Assembly (NCBI GenBank): GCA_965206775.1
Contig: CBDBKU010000003.1
Coordinates: 2,914,001-2,978,000 of the forward strand
Direction: 5' to 3'
DNA from: VXMF01 sp965206775
GTDB lineage: Bacteria; Acidobacteriota; Terriglobia; Bryobacterales; UBA6623
Length of the DNA: 64,000 nucleotides
Part shown: in pieces, positions 1-8,571 of the stretch
How the letters are laid out: the number at the start of each line of letters is the position of its first letter
How positions within the stretch are numbered: the stretch's first letter is position 1
The notes under the pieces: model-generated
What the model saw: the letters and a program-made list of their open reading frames with translations, nothing else
Told to the model about the DNA's origin: nothing
The model's database searches: none
Made by a program: the position numbers and the translations under genes

Positions 1-391
1 CGAACTCGCTGGCAGCGATCGTCAACCCTTGGGAAAGCGCTACATTCCTGAGCGCCGAGACCGCGAATTCGCGGCTTACGATCAATACGACCATCCAGGC
101 AGCGACACGGTCGAGTTCGACTAACGAGATCAGAGCAGCGGAGACAAGCAGTTTGTCGGCGATCGGATCAAGCAGCTTGCCGGTGGTTGTGACCTGCCGA
201 CGCCGCCGGGCTAGGTACCCGTCAAGCAGATCCGTGAGCGCCGCAGCGAGGAATATGAGCAGCGCGATTACTTCCCTAGTCACCACGACCCACCCGGTAT
301 CGAGCTCGATGGCGTCCTTCCGGAGCAGCACGGCGACAAGGAGCGGAACGAGAAAGATCCTCGACAGGGTGAGTACGTTGGGCAGGTTCAT
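1..391 (-). CDS. pgsA: CDP-diacylglycerol-glycerol-3-phosphate 3-phosphatidyltransferase, 3' end outside window
   Basis: Integral membrane enzyme of phosphatidylglycerol synthesis. Reading from the ATG at 391-389, the N-terminus NLPNVLTLSRIFLVPLLV is the usual first membrane helix of PgsA. About 50-80 residues in, DLLDGYLARRRRQ is followed by GKLLDPIADKL, which gives the CDP-alcohol phosphatidyltransferase signature D-G-x2-A-R-x8-G-x3-D-x3-D complete. 130 codons are open and the frame runs off the window, so roughly a third of a normal 180-200 aa protein is missing. A related CDP-alcohol transferase (for example phosphatidylserine or cardiolipin type) is possible, but the N-terminus favours PgsA. 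Confidence 0.9.
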   Translation of the reverse strand, partial: MNLPNVLTLSRIFLVPLLVAVLLRKDAIELDTGWVVVTREVIALLIFLAAALTDLLDGYLARRRRQVTTTGKLLDPIADKLLVSAALISLVELDRVAAWMVVLIVSREFAVSALRNVALSQGLTIAASEF

Positions 392-794
392 AGGGAAGCG
401 CGCCGCGACGAGAGCTCTACTAGCGATAGAGTACTACAACCCGATCCGGTCAACCTTTGATCCCATTTGGCCCCGCTCCATCTCCGGCGATGGGGAATTC
501 CCGTCCCAGAATCACGTCCGGTTTCGTCGACCGAGGACGCCAACTCCATTTGCCCGGACCGCCAGGATTTGCGGATTCAGCCGATAAGCTACTTGTTTTT
601 CATGCGATTGCGGATGGTCTGATCGCGGCGCGACAGCATTGCCCCGCCCCTCGCCCTTCCTTCTCCGGTGCAAGTGCAGCTCCGTCCCAATTGAACACGC
701 AACCCCATGGGCGTTATAGGATTAAGGCGGCCGTTCCAGCCATGGAGCAGGTCTCAAGGCCGGCCACGCGCGCCAAGGCCTCGCACGGACCGAC
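392..794. other. Intergenic region between pgsA and the first PSCyt1 gene
   Basis: About 400 bases between divergently oriented genes, so it should hold both promoters. I see no convincing coding sequence; open frames here lack homology-like features and overlap each other. No clear consensus promoter or RNA gene was recognised. Confidence 0.4.
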
Positions 795-3563
795 ATGCCC
801 ATGCGATTCGCATCCAAGGTTCTGCAGCGCTATCGATCGCGGACGAGAAGCGACTCCGGCGCGCGAGCGCCCCGGACGACGGTCCATGCCGCTGCAATCG
901 CAGTTCTAACCTGCCTGATACCGCCAGCGGCTTCCAGCCAGAGCGCTGCAGCGTACTTCGAGCACCGAGTACGGCCGTTGCTGGCAGAAAAGTGCTTCTC
1001 CTGCCATACCCAGACAAGAATGGGCGGCCTTGAGATGGTCTCCAGAGAGGCCCTTCTGAAGGGCGGCCAGTCCGGACCGGCAATCGAACCGCAAGCTCCG
1101 GAACGGAGCCTTCTGATCAGAGCAGTCCGCTACGCTGACGACCGGCTGAAGATGCCGCCGACAGAGCAACTCTCAGTGGAACAAGTCGCCATCCTGACCA
1201 AGTGGGTTGAGGACGGCGCAGTGTGGCCCGAGCCTGTCCAACACTCCGCCGCCGGCGACAGCAAGTTCGTCATCACCGAAGACCATCGAAGTTTCTGGGC
1301 CTTCCGTCCGGTAGCGAGGGTCGAGCCGCCACCGGGCCCTGGAACTGCGATCGACCGCTTCGTCGAGGCGAGGTTGAGGGAGTCCAGCATAGCCACGGCT
1401 CCGCCAGCCGGCAAGCGCACGCTGGTTCGCCGGGTGTACTACGACCTCATAGGCCTGCCGCCAACTCCAGGGGAGGTTGATGCCTTCCTGTCCGATGAAT
1501 CCCCGGAAGCGTTCGCGAATCTCGTAGACCGGCTTCTCGCCTCCGCACGATACGGCGAGCGATGGGGCCGGCACTGGCTGGACATTGCCCGCTACTCTGA
1601 CGATCGTCTGAACTCGACCCAAGACCAGCCCTATGCCAATGCGTGGCGCTACCGAGACTGGGTGATCCAGGCAATCAACGACGACATGCCCTACGACTTG
1701 TTCGTCAAGGCGCAGATCGCCGCCGACCAGCTGGCGGAAAGCGAAACGGGTTCCTGGTCTCGCGAGGATCTGCTACCCGGCCTAGGGCTGTTCGGTCTGA
1801 GCCCGAAATTCCAAGATGACAGGATCGATGTCACGGGACGAGGCTTCCTAGCGCTGACGATCGGCTGCGCCCAGTGTCACGACCACAAGTTCGACCCGAT
1901 ACCAACGGAAGACTACTACGCCCTCCTTGGGATCTTCAACAGCAGCGAAGTGCGCGAGCACCCCTTGGCTGGCGTGGACGAGGTCAGCGACTACGAGAAA
2001 AAGAAGAAGGCGGCCGATAAGGCCAAGGAGCGGCTCGGAACATTCCTGGAAACGCAGTCCAAGCAACTGGTAGACGCCCTGGCGGCGCAGACCAGCGACT
2101 ATCTGCTCGCAGCTTGGAAGGTATCGGGGCCCGAGGGCGCTGCAATGGCTGCCACGGCAAGCCAGGGCGGCTTGGATGCCGAGACCTTGGAGCGATGGGT
2201 CGCATACTTGTCCGGATGGCCGAAACAGCACTCCCTCCTCGACGAATGGCGGACCCTGGCGGCAAACCAAGGCCCGCTCGACGAGATTGAGCGCTTGGCT
2301 GGGCAACTCCAGGAGAAAGTCATCTACCTGATTGCGGAGAAGAAGCGAATCGAAAGGGAGAACGATATTCGCCTGCGCGGAGACCACTCCGCGACGAACA
2401 TCCGCCGGACAGCGCTTCTCGCGCTGCCAAGAGACGACTTCTACTTGTGGAACGATGTCGCTTCGTCGAACGGCCGGGACTTGCCCAGACGCGCCGAGAC
2501 AGGAGTCCTCTACTACGACGAAGACGCGCTCGAGCGCTTTCTCTCCGGCGTGTGGATCGACCATGTCGCGCAAGCGCGGAAGCGGATCGCCGAGTTGGAA
2601 GCGGCGGTTCCGACAAAGTACGCCTTCCTGCACACATTAGGCGACAAGGAGAGGGCTGCAAACGAGCACGTCCACATCCGCGGCAGCTCCGACAACCTCG
2701 GTGACGAGGTACCGCGACGATTTCTCCAAATCCTCTGCGACGGCGAGCCGCAGTCCTTCGAGACCGGCAGCGGACGCTTGGATCTGGCCCGTGCCATCGC
2801 GTCGCCGGACAACCGCCTGACCGCTCGCGTCATGGCGAACCGGATCTGGTTGCACCACTTCGGAAAGGGTATCGTTGGAACGCCAAGCAACTTCGGGGTG
2901 ATGGGCGACCGCCCCACCCATCCCAAGCTCCTGGACTATCTCGCTACGCGACTTGTCGATGGTGGCTGGTCCGTCAAGGCATTGCACCGCGAGATCCTCC
3001 TGACGGACGCCTACCAGCGCGGGAGCCGAGACCTCCCGGCGAGTCAGGAGGCCGATCCCGAGAATCGTCTGCTCTGGCGGGCCAATCGACGGAGATTGGA
3101 CGCCGAGAGCCTGCTCGACTCGATGCTCTACGTCTCTGGACGGCTCTCGACCGCAGTGGGCGGCCCTCCTCAGGCCTGGGATGAGGTCGGGACGCGAGCT
3201 CGGACGATTTACGGCTTTGTCAGCCGACGACGGCTTGACGTGCGGCTAGGATTGTTCGACTTCCCGAACCCGAATCGGACGAGCCCCCGGCGATTCGGCA
3301 CGAATACCCCCCTGCAAGGGCTGTTCTTCCTCAACAGCGACTTACTGATTGCGCAGGCGGAATCCCTAGCCGGACGCCTCGAGAAGGAGGCCGGCTCGGG
3401 CACGGACGCGCGGATCCGACTCGGCTACCTCCTGGTATTCGGAAGGGCGCCAACCTCGGAGGAATTGGCACTCAACCGCCGATTCGCTGACAGCGCTGAC
3501 GGGGCATGGCCCAGGCTCGCCCAGACTTGGTTGAGTTCGAACGAGTTCCGGTATGTCAATTAG
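795..3563 (+). CDS. Secreted PSCyt1-DUF1549-DUF1553 protein (planctomycete-type cytochrome C)
   Basis: 922 aa. An N-terminal signal segment (hydrophobic about residues 31-48) is followed by a single haem-type motif CFSCH at 67-71 (PSCyt1). DUF1549 comes next, with the family signature GERWGRHWLDIARYSDD near residue 260, and DUF1553 is in the C-terminal third (RVMANRIWLHHFGKGIVGTP and later GTNTPLQGLFFLNS). Such proteins are exported and nearly always paired with a DUF1501 partner, as here; the next gene starts 11 bases before this stop, which implies translational coupling. A role in extracellular carbohydrate catabolism is commonly proposed but unproven. An internal CAQCH is a second possible haem or metal site. 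ATGs at 795 and 801 are both possible starts, with only weak ribosome-binding sequence. Confidence 0.88.
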   Translation: MPMRFASKVLQRYRSRTRSDSGARAPRTTVHAAAIAVLTCLIPPAASSQSAAAYFEHRVRPLLAEKCFSCHTQTRMGGLEMVSREALLKGGQSGPAIEPQAPERSLLIRAVRYADDRLKMPPTEQLSVEQVAILTKWVEDGAVWPEPVQHSAAGDSKFVITEDHRSFWAFRPVARVEPPPGPGTAIDRFVEARLRESSIATAPPAGKRTLVRRVYYDLIGLPPTPGEVDAFLSDESPEAFANLVDRLLASARYGERWGRHWLDIARYSDDRLNSTQDQPYANAWRYRDWVIQAINDDMPYDLFVKAQIAADQLAESETGSWSREDLLPGLGLFGLSPKFQDDRIDVTGRGFLALTIGCAQCHDHKFDPIPTEDYYALLGIFNSSEVREHPLAGVDEVSDYEKKKKAADKAKERLGTFLETQSKQLVDALAAQTSDYLLAAWKVSGPEGAAMAATASQGGLDAETLERWVAYLSGWPKQHSLLDEWRTLAANQGPLDEIERLAGQLQEKVIYLIAEKKRIERENDIRLRGDHSATNIRRTALLALPRDDFYLWNDVASSNGRDLPRRAETGVLYYDEDALERFLSGVWIDHVAQARKRIAELEAAVPTKYAFLHTLGDKERAANEHVHIRGSSDNLGDEVPRRFLQILCDGEPQSFETGSGRLDLARAIASPDNRLTARVMANRIWLHHFGKGIVGTPSNFGVMGDRPTHPKLLDYLATRLVDGGWSVKALHREILLTDAYQRGSRDLPASQEADPENRLLWRANRRRLDAESLLDSMLYVSGRLSTAVGGPPQAWDEVGTRARTIYGFVSRRRLDVRLGLFDFPNPNRTSPRRFGTNTPLQGLFFLNSDLLIAQAESLAGRLEKEAGSGTDARIRLGYLLVFGRAPTSEELALNRRFADSADGAWPRLAQTWLSSNEFRYVN

Positions 3564-4938
3564 CTGCACACGTCGCGATCTGCTCCGCCTGACCGGATCG
3601 GGCTTGGGGATGGTCGGCCTCTCGCAAGCGCTCGCGGACCAGTCACTCACCGAGCCCATGGCGCCGAAGCCACCGCACTTCGAGGCGAAGGCCAAGCACG
3701 TCATCCACCTCTTTCTGAACGGAGCCCCGTCCCAAGTGGATAGCTTCGACCACAAGCCGGACCTAGCCAAGTACCATGGCAAGCCGTATCCGGGCGGCAA
3801 CCTCCGCACCGAACGCAAGACCGGCTCGCTAATGAAGTCGCCCTTCGAGTTCGCGCCTTCGGGAAAGAGCGGGATACCTCTGAGCGAGATCTTTCCCCAT
3901 CTCGGCTCGGTCATCGACAAGTGCGTGGTCATCAACTCGATGCACACGGACGTGCCGTTCCACGAGCCGTCCCTGTTCATGTTCAATTGCGGGCAACGCA
4001 TTGCCGGGCACCCGTCCTACGGCTCCTGGATTACGTACGGGCTAGGCTCGGAGAATCAGAATCTCCCTGGTTTCGTCGTAATGTGCCCGGGGTATCCAGT
4101 CGTTGGACCGCAACTCTGGACATCCGCCTACCTGCCCGGCGTGTACCAGGGGGCGTATGTCCGCAACACCGAAGTCGAGCCGGAAAACCTCGTACCTTTC
4201 CTTCGCAACCCGAGCCTTTCGGCGGAAGCGCAGCGCCAGCAACTCGACCTGCTGTCCAGGCTCAACGCCCTGCACCTGAAACGCGAGGGCAATGCTCCGC
4301 AACTCGAAGCGACGATCCAGGCCATGGAAGTTGCGTTCCGGATGCAGTCGGAAGCAACGGACGCCTTCGACGTTCGCCTAGAGTCCGCCAAGACCCGCGA
4401 GCGCTACGGCGACGGAGACTTCGCTAGGGGCTGCCTGATCGCTCGCCGGCTAGTGGAGCGCGGCGTGCGGGTGGTGCAGGTGTACTACGGCAACATGCAG
4501 CCTTGGGACACGCACGACGATGTCCAGGACATGCGAAAACTCGCAGCCAGATCCGATCGCGCAATGGCATCACTGATCCAAGACTTGGATGCGAGCGGAC
4601 TACTTGACGAGACTATCGTGCTGATCGGAGGGGAGTTCGGAAGAACGCCGACGGTGGAGATCGCGGGAGTGACAAAGCTGCACGCGGGCCGAGATCACAA
4701 CAACCACGGCTTCAGCGTCGTGGTCGCGGGCGGAGGGTTCAGGCAGGGCGTGCGATACGGCGCAACCGACGAGTTCGGATTCAAGGCGGTCGAGGAACGC
4801 ATTCACGTCCGCGACCTGCACGCGACGATGCTGCACCAGATGGGTGTCGACCACAAACGCCTCACCTACCGTCACAGCGGCCGGGACTTTCGTTTGACGG
4901 ACGTGGAAGGCGAGGTCAAGACGGCGCTCTTGGCCTAA
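3553..4938 (+). CDS. DUF1501 Tat-exported protein (sulfatase-like fold), partner of PSCyt1 protein
   Basis: 461 aa. The N-terminus has a twin-arginine type leader (CTRRDLLRLTGSGLGMVG). The DUF1501 body shows VIHLFLNGAPSQVDSFDHKP, SLFMFNCGQRIAGHPSYGSW, VLIGGEFGRTPTVE and the closing RHSGRDFRLTDVEGEV, all typical. DUF1501 proteins have the alkaline-phosphatase/sulfatase fold but generally lack the formylglycine cysteine; their activity is not established. The gene overlaps the preceding PSCyt1 gene by 11 bases, so the pair is one transcriptional and probably functional unit. Confidence 0.9.
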   Translation: MSISCTRRDLLRLTGSGLGMVGLSQALADQSLTEPMAPKPPHFEAKAKHVIHLFLNGAPSQVDSFDHKPDLAKYHGKPYPGGNLRTERKTGSLMKSPFEFAPSGKSGIPLSEIFPHLGSVIDKCVVINSMHTDVPFHEPSLFMFNCGQRIAGHPSYGSWITYGLGSENQNLPGFVVMCPGYPVVGPQLWTSAYLPGVYQGAYVRNTEVEPENLVPFLRNPSLSAEAQRQQLDLLSRLNALHLKREGNAPQLEATIQAMEVAFRMQSEATDAFDVRLESAKTRERYGDGDFARGCLIARRLVERGVRVVQVYYGNMQPWDTHDDVQDMRKLAARSDRAMASLIQDLDASGLLDETIVLIGGEFGRTPTVEIAGVTKLHAGRDHNNHGFSVVVAGGGFRQGVRYGATDEFGFKAVEERIHVRDLHATMLHQMGVDHKRLTYRHSGRDFRLTDVEGEVKTALLA

Positions 4939-4994
4939 CGGCACCCATGCTCATCCGAATGGCCAAGTGCGGGCTGACTGCACGCAACGATCTG

Positions 4995-5262
4995 CCAAGA
5001 CCGATGTTCCAGTTGGAATCGGTCCCGTTGGCTCGCGCAATGGGACCGGATGCATTGTAGGAACATACCTGCACGGCCTGTTCGCGAACAACGAGTTCCG
5101 TCGGGATGGCTCGCGCGGCTCGGTGCAAAGCCGGACACGTCCTTGAACTGCCTCGAAACAGTAGACGGTACCTTGCACCACGTCGCGGCAGGTATTGCCC
5201 GGCACTTGGACATTGACCGGCTGTTCCCGCACGTGCGGCCGCCAAGTTGGACGGACGACTAG
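4995..5262 (+). pseudogene. Decayed C-terminal remnant of a CobQ/CobB-type glutamine amidotransferase
   Basis: In one frame (from 5054) the DNA encodes IVGTYLHGLFANNEFRR, the characteristic GTYLHGLF-x(n)-FR segment near the end of cobyric acid synthase. After about 5100 the similarity continues in another frame as GWLARLGAKPDTSL and then HHVAAGIARHLDIDRLF, which matches the usual C-terminal helix (LAdhvrehLDldrL) and ends at the stop at 5260-5262. A frameshift therefore splits the remnant. Upstream, PRPMFQLESVP in a third register may be a little more of the same domain. The N-terminal ATPase-like domain is absent, so only about 90 residues survive and no function is expected. Confidence 0.6.
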
Positions 5263-5378
5263 CAGCCATCTTTCAATTCCCTGGTTGTCCTGACCGCCGT
5301 TGCCGTCGTCCTGCCAAAGCGGGTGGAGCCACTCGTGCTGCAGAGATTGTCCTGTCGCTTCATTCGCACCCGAGACGG

Positions 5379-5399
5379 GATTCCCCCGCAGGGGGAATC
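5379..5399. terminator. GC-rich hairpin, possible terminator
   Basis: Perfect 9-bp stem GATTCCCCC/GGGGGAATC with a GCA loop, lying after the cobQ-like remnant and just before the IS66 element. There is no U-tract directly behind it, so intrinsic termination is uncertain; it may only be a stable structure. Confidence 0.35.
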
Positions 5400-5424
5400 G
5401 ATTCGCGCGGAGTTCCGAGAGGTG

Positions 5425-5432
5425 CGCCGACG
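5425..5432. repeat. Target-site duplication, left copy (CGCCGACG)
   Basis: The octamer CGCCGACG immediately precedes the left end of the IS66 element and recurs identically at 7813-7820 immediately after its right end. Eight bases is the duplication length known for IS66-family elements, so this marks a recent and intact insertion. Confidence 0.93.
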
Positions 5433-5608
5433 GTAACTACTCAGGCCCCTTTTTGACTATTTGTCCTTTCGCATGCCGTCACTCGGGTCAATGCTTGCGC
5501 TTGTATCCGGTCAGGTTTCGAACGGTTGTTCGTGTCGGGAACCTGTCGCTGAGCGGGAACCGTCCTGACCGGCAATCGGCGGCATTCCGGACCTAGCGGG
5601 TTTTTTGC

Positions 5609-5637
5609 TTGACAACCTCATTGTGACCGCCTATGCT
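5609..5637 (+). promoter_or_regulatory. Sigma70-type promoter of the IS66 element
   Basis: TTGACA at 5609-5614 and TATGCT at 5632-5637 are separated by exactly 17 bases. This is the best promoter-like sequence noticed in the window. Transcription would start near 5644, so translation of the methylase is more likely to begin at the ATG at 5673 than at the TTG at 5640. Confidence 0.75.
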
Positions 5638-5672
5638 GCTTGCTAACGGAGCCTTCGGCGGAGGACGCGGCG

Positions 5673-6335
5673 ATGGGAGCTTGGTACGGATCGAAGGCGA
5701 CCTCGGGTCTGTGCCAGCCGCTGATCGCAGCGATGCCGCCGCATGGCACCTATATCGAGACCCATCTCGGTGGCGGCGCGATCATGCAGCGCAAACCGCC
5801 GGCCCTGAGGAACATCGGCATTGATCGCAGCGCCCGCTCCATCCGGGCGTTTCGCTGCGATTACGAGGTGGAACTGGTGCACGGGTGCTGCCACCGCTTT
5901 CTGTCCGACTTCCCGTTTGCGGGCGACGAACTGGTCTACAGCGACCCACCCTATCTGCACGGCGCCCGCCAAGCGCAGCGCCGCTACCGCTATGACTACA
6001 CGCAGGCCGATCACGAGGAACTGCTGGCGTTGCTCAAAGGCCTGCCCTGTGCGGTGATGCTCTCCGGCTACCCCTCGGACCTGTACGAGCGGGCTCTGCC
6101 GGACTGGCACAGCCTGTCGCTGCAGGTGATGAACCAGGCCGGGGTGGTGACCGAGAAGGTCTGGTGCAACTTCGCGCCGGGACGCGTGCACTGGCACCGC
6201 TATGCGGGCCGGAACTTCACGCACCGCCAGTGCATCCAGCGCAAGGCCGCGAACTGGGCGCAGCGCTATGCGGCGATGGAGCCGGGCGAGCGCCTGGCGG
6301 TGCTGGCCGCCCTGATGGCGGTCGAGGCCGAGTGA
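5673..6335 (+). CDS. DNA adenine methylase, Dam/D12 class, IS66 passenger
   Basis: 220 aa. Transfers a methyl group from S-adenosylmethionine to adenine N6 in DNA. Motifs of the D12 class are in order: WYGSKATSGLCQPLIAAMP (SAM-binding lead-in, near residue 5), YIETHLGGGAI (motif I), and the catalytic SDPPYL near residue 93. The ATG at 5673 is preceded by GGAGGA seven bases away, which decides the start. The stop overlaps the transposase start by one base (TGATG), so both genes are translated from one message. It is shorter than Dam (about 270 aa) and no restriction partner is adjacent. It may protect or regulate the element, or be simple cargo; the recognition sequence cannot be read from the protein. 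Confidence 0.88.
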   Translation: MGAWYGSKATSGLCQPLIAAMPPHGTYIETHLGGGAIMQRKPPALRNIGIDRSARSIRAFRCDYEVELVHGCCHRFLSDFPFAGDELVYSDPPYLHGARQAQRRYRYDYTQADHEELLALLKGLPCAVMLSGYPSDLYERALPDWHSLSLQVMNQAGVVTEKVWCNFAPGRVHWHRYAGRNFTHRQCIQRKAANWAQRYAAMEPGERLAVLAALMAVEAE

Positions 6336-7804
6336 TGGCGACGCTGAACGACAAGTTCCTGCGCGCGGAACTGGAGGCCGCCAAGCAGCAGATCGCGGCT
6401 CTGCGCAAGAGCGGCAAAGTGTCGCCCGAAGCCGACGCCGTGTTCCGGGTCCTGATGCCCTTGCTGACCCTGCTGCTGGCGGTCTTGCTCGAAAAGACCA
6501 CCCGCAAGAACAGCCGCAACTCCAGCATCCCGCCCTCGCAGGTGGAGCAGGACGAAACCGCGCAGCGGGCCAGCCCGGCCAAGCGGGCCGCCAAGGCCAA
6601 CGACCGGACCGGCCCCAATCTGCAGAAGGTCACCACCGAGGAAACGGTCACCGTCGAGACCTGTGACAGCTGTGGCGCCGATCTGTCGGAGGTCGCTCCC
6701 AGCGACCGGGAACGCCGGGTCCTGTACGACATCGTGTTTCAGGTGATCCGTGTCGAGGCCGAGGTCAAGCAATGCCCCGACTGTCAGGCCCGCAACAAGG
6801 GAGCGTTCCCCGCTAGCATGCCGGGGCCGGTGCAGTATGGCAGCGGCTTGCAGGCTTTCATCATCAACCTGCTGGTGGCCCCTATGCTCTCCCTGCGGCG
6901 CACCGTCGAGCTGGTCCGGGCGATCTCCTCCCTGCGCTTGTCCGAGGCCACCTGCCTCGGCTACATCCGCCGCCTGCACGCGGCACTGCAAGCTTGGGAA
7001 GCGGCCGCCAGCGCCCGCCTGCTGGCATCTCCGGCCTTGCATGCCGACGAAACCGGCCTGCGAGTCGACCGCAAGAACCATTGGCTGCATGTGCTCGCCA
7101 ATGGGTCGCTGACGCTGAAGTTCCTGCATCCCAAGCGCGGCAAGGCAGCCATCGAGGCGATCGGCCTGATCCCCCGCTTTCGCGGCACCCTGGTGCACGA
7201 CTGCTGGGCCTCCTACCTCGGCTACGAGCAATGCCGGCACCAGCTCTGCGGCGCCCATTTGGTCCGCGAACTGACCTTCCTTGTCGAGTCCAGCAAGTAC
7301 CGCTGGGCGCGCCTGCTGAAAGCCCTGCTGCAAGAGGCCTGCCACAAGCTCAATCGCAGCCAGAGCAAGGTCTTGAGCGAAGCCGCATGCAAGGCCCTGC
7401 GCAAGCGCTACCGCACCATCCTGACCCAGGGCGCTAAGGAATTGCCCGCGATCCCGCCACGCAGCAAGGGCCAACGCGGACGGATCGCCAAATCCGCTGC
7501 CCACAACCTGCACGAGCGGCTCGCCAAGCACGAAGCGTCCGTGCTGCGCTTCCTGCGCGATCCGCATGTGAGCTTTACCAACAACGCCGCAGAGCGCGCA
7601 CTCAGAATGGCGAAAGTGAAAATGAAAGTGTCGGGCTGCTTTCGAACGCAAGCCTACGGCGAGGCCTATGCACGCATCTCCAGCTACTTACAGTCCATGG
7701 CCGCGCTCGGCTACAATCCTCTCGTCGCCATCCAAATCGCGCTCGACGGCCACGCTGCCGACACGGTCAAGCAACACGATGGCCCGACACTAACAGAGGT
7801 GTGA
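6335..7804 (+). CDS. IS66-family transposase
   Basis: 489 aa. The N-terminal helix-rich leader is followed by the family segment KNSRNSSIPPSQ, then a zinc-binding region with CDSCGADL and CPDC pairs (about residues 108-150). The catalytic core has HADETGL, VHDCWASY and, near the C-terminus, NNAAERALRMAKVKMKVSG, supplying the DDE triad. Start chosen at the ATG overlapping the methylase stop; a longer upstream reading frame only shadows the methylase. Appears intact and therefore probably active. Confidence 0.95.
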   Translation: MATLNDKFLRAELEAAKQQIAALRKSGKVSPEADAVFRVLMPLLTLLLAVLLEKTTRKNSRNSSIPPSQVEQDETAQRASPAKRAAKANDRTGPNLQKVTTEETVTVETCDSCGADLSEVAPSDRERRVLYDIVFQVIRVEAEVKQCPDCQARNKGAFPASMPGPVQYGSGLQAFIINLLVAPMLSLRRTVELVRAISSLRLSEATCLGYIRRLHAALQAWEAAASARLLASPALHADETGLRVDRKNHWLHVLANGSLTLKFLHPKRGKAAIEAIGLIPRFRGTLVHDCWASYLGYEQCRHQLCGAHLVRELTFLVESSKYRWARLLKALLQEACHKLNRSQSKVLSEAACKALRKRYRTILTQGAKELPAIPPRSKGQRGRIAKSAAHNLHERLAKHEASVLRFLRDPHVSFTNNAAERALRMAKVKMKVSGCFRTQAYGEAYARISSYLQSMAALGYNPLVAIQIALDGHAADTVKQHDGPTLTEV

Positions 7805-7812
7805 GTAGTTAC

Positions 7813-7820
7813 CGCCGACG
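7813..7820. repeat. Target-site duplication, right copy (CGCCGACG)
   Basis: Identical to 5425-5432; see the left copy. Confidence 0.93.
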
Positions 7821-7850
7821 AATGCATTCCTTGAGCGACAATGACGGTTT

Positions 7851-8567
7851 ATGCGGATTGACGGCAGGCGGCCGGACCAAGCTAGACAGACGAGAATCCA
7901 GCCCGGCATCTTAGAGACGGCCGAAGGCTCGGCGCTGATCGAAGTCGGCAACACGAAGGTCATCTGCACCGCGACAGTGGATGACACGGTGCCGCACTTC
8001 CTTCGCGGCTCCGGCAGGGGATGGATCACAGCCGAGTACGCAATGCTCCCCCGCTCCACTTCGACCAGAACGCCGCGAGAAGTTCAGCGCGGACGCCCTT
8101 CAGGACGAACATCGGAAATCCAGCGATTGATCGGACGCTCGCTTCGTGCAGCGGTCAACTTGGATCGGCTCGGAGAAAGAACCGTCACCGTCGATTGCGA
8201 CGTAATGCAAGCCGACGGGGGCACCCGGACAGCGTCCATAACGGGCGGCTGGGTAGCCATGGCGATCGCGATTCAGCAACTGGTCGAATACAAGGCCCTC
8301 AATACAACACCTATCCTGCACTACGTAGGGGCCACAAGCGTAGGAATAGTCAATGGCATCCCCCTGCTCGATCTGTGCTACGAGGAGGATTCGCGAGCGG
8401 AAGTCGACATGAACGTGGTCATGACTTCTAAGGGAGAATTCGTCGAGGTTCAGGCCAGCGCGGAAGGGCGGACTTTCACAAGCGATCAACTGGGATTGGA
8501 GCTGGAGCTGGCCAGAGCCGGTATCGACTCACTGATTGCCGCACAGCACAAGCTGGTGCGTTTCTAG
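7851..8567 (+). CDS. rph: Ribonuclease PH
   Basis: 238 aa, the normal length. Phosphorolytic 3'-to-5' exoribonuclease that trims tRNA 3' ends. The start MRIDGRRPDQARQTRIQPG, the segment STSTRTPREVQRGRPSGRTS, the internal DCDVMQADGGTRTASITGG (phosphate and metal site) and the C-terminal VEVQASAEG are all canonical. rdgB follows after four bases, the widely conserved rph-rdgB pairing. The IS66 element ends only 38 bases upstream, so native transcription of the operon may be disturbed or now driven from the element. Confidence 0.97.
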   Translation: MRIDGRRPDQARQTRIQPGILETAEGSALIEVGNTKVICTATVDDTVPHFLRGSGRGWITAEYAMLPRSTSTRTPREVQRGRPSGRTSEIQRLIGRSLRAAVNLDRLGERTVTVDCDVMQADGGTRTASITGGWVAMAIAIQQLVEYKALNTTPILHYVGATSVGIVNGIPLLDLCYEEDSRAEVDMNVVMTSKGEFVEVQASAEGRTFTSDQLGLELELARAGIDSLIAAQHKLVRF

Positions 8568-8571
8568 AAAC

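Larger units (their letters stand above)
5433..7812 (+). mobile_element. Complete IS66-family insertion sequence with a DNA methylase passenger
   Basis: 2380 bp. The ends are inverted (GTAACTACTC at 5433-5442, GAGTAGTTAC at 7803-7812) and begin with GTAA, as is usual for IS66. Identical 8-bp duplications flank it. Inside are about 240 non-coding bases, a consensus promoter, an adenine methylase gene and a one-protein IS66 transposase; the accessory genes tnpA and tnpB of classical IS66 are absent, which is the layout of the ISBst12-like subgroup. The element lies 38 bases upstream of rph and probably separates that operon from its original promoter region. Confidence 0.93.

Noticed and set aside
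6164..6334. Longer start for the IS66 transposase
   Set aside because: These codons only shadow the methylase; the ATG at 6335 overlapping the methylase stop fits the family N-terminus.
6266..7651. 461-aa minus-strand reading frame within the IS66 element
   Set aside because: Antisense to an intact transposase and lacks any recognisable motif.
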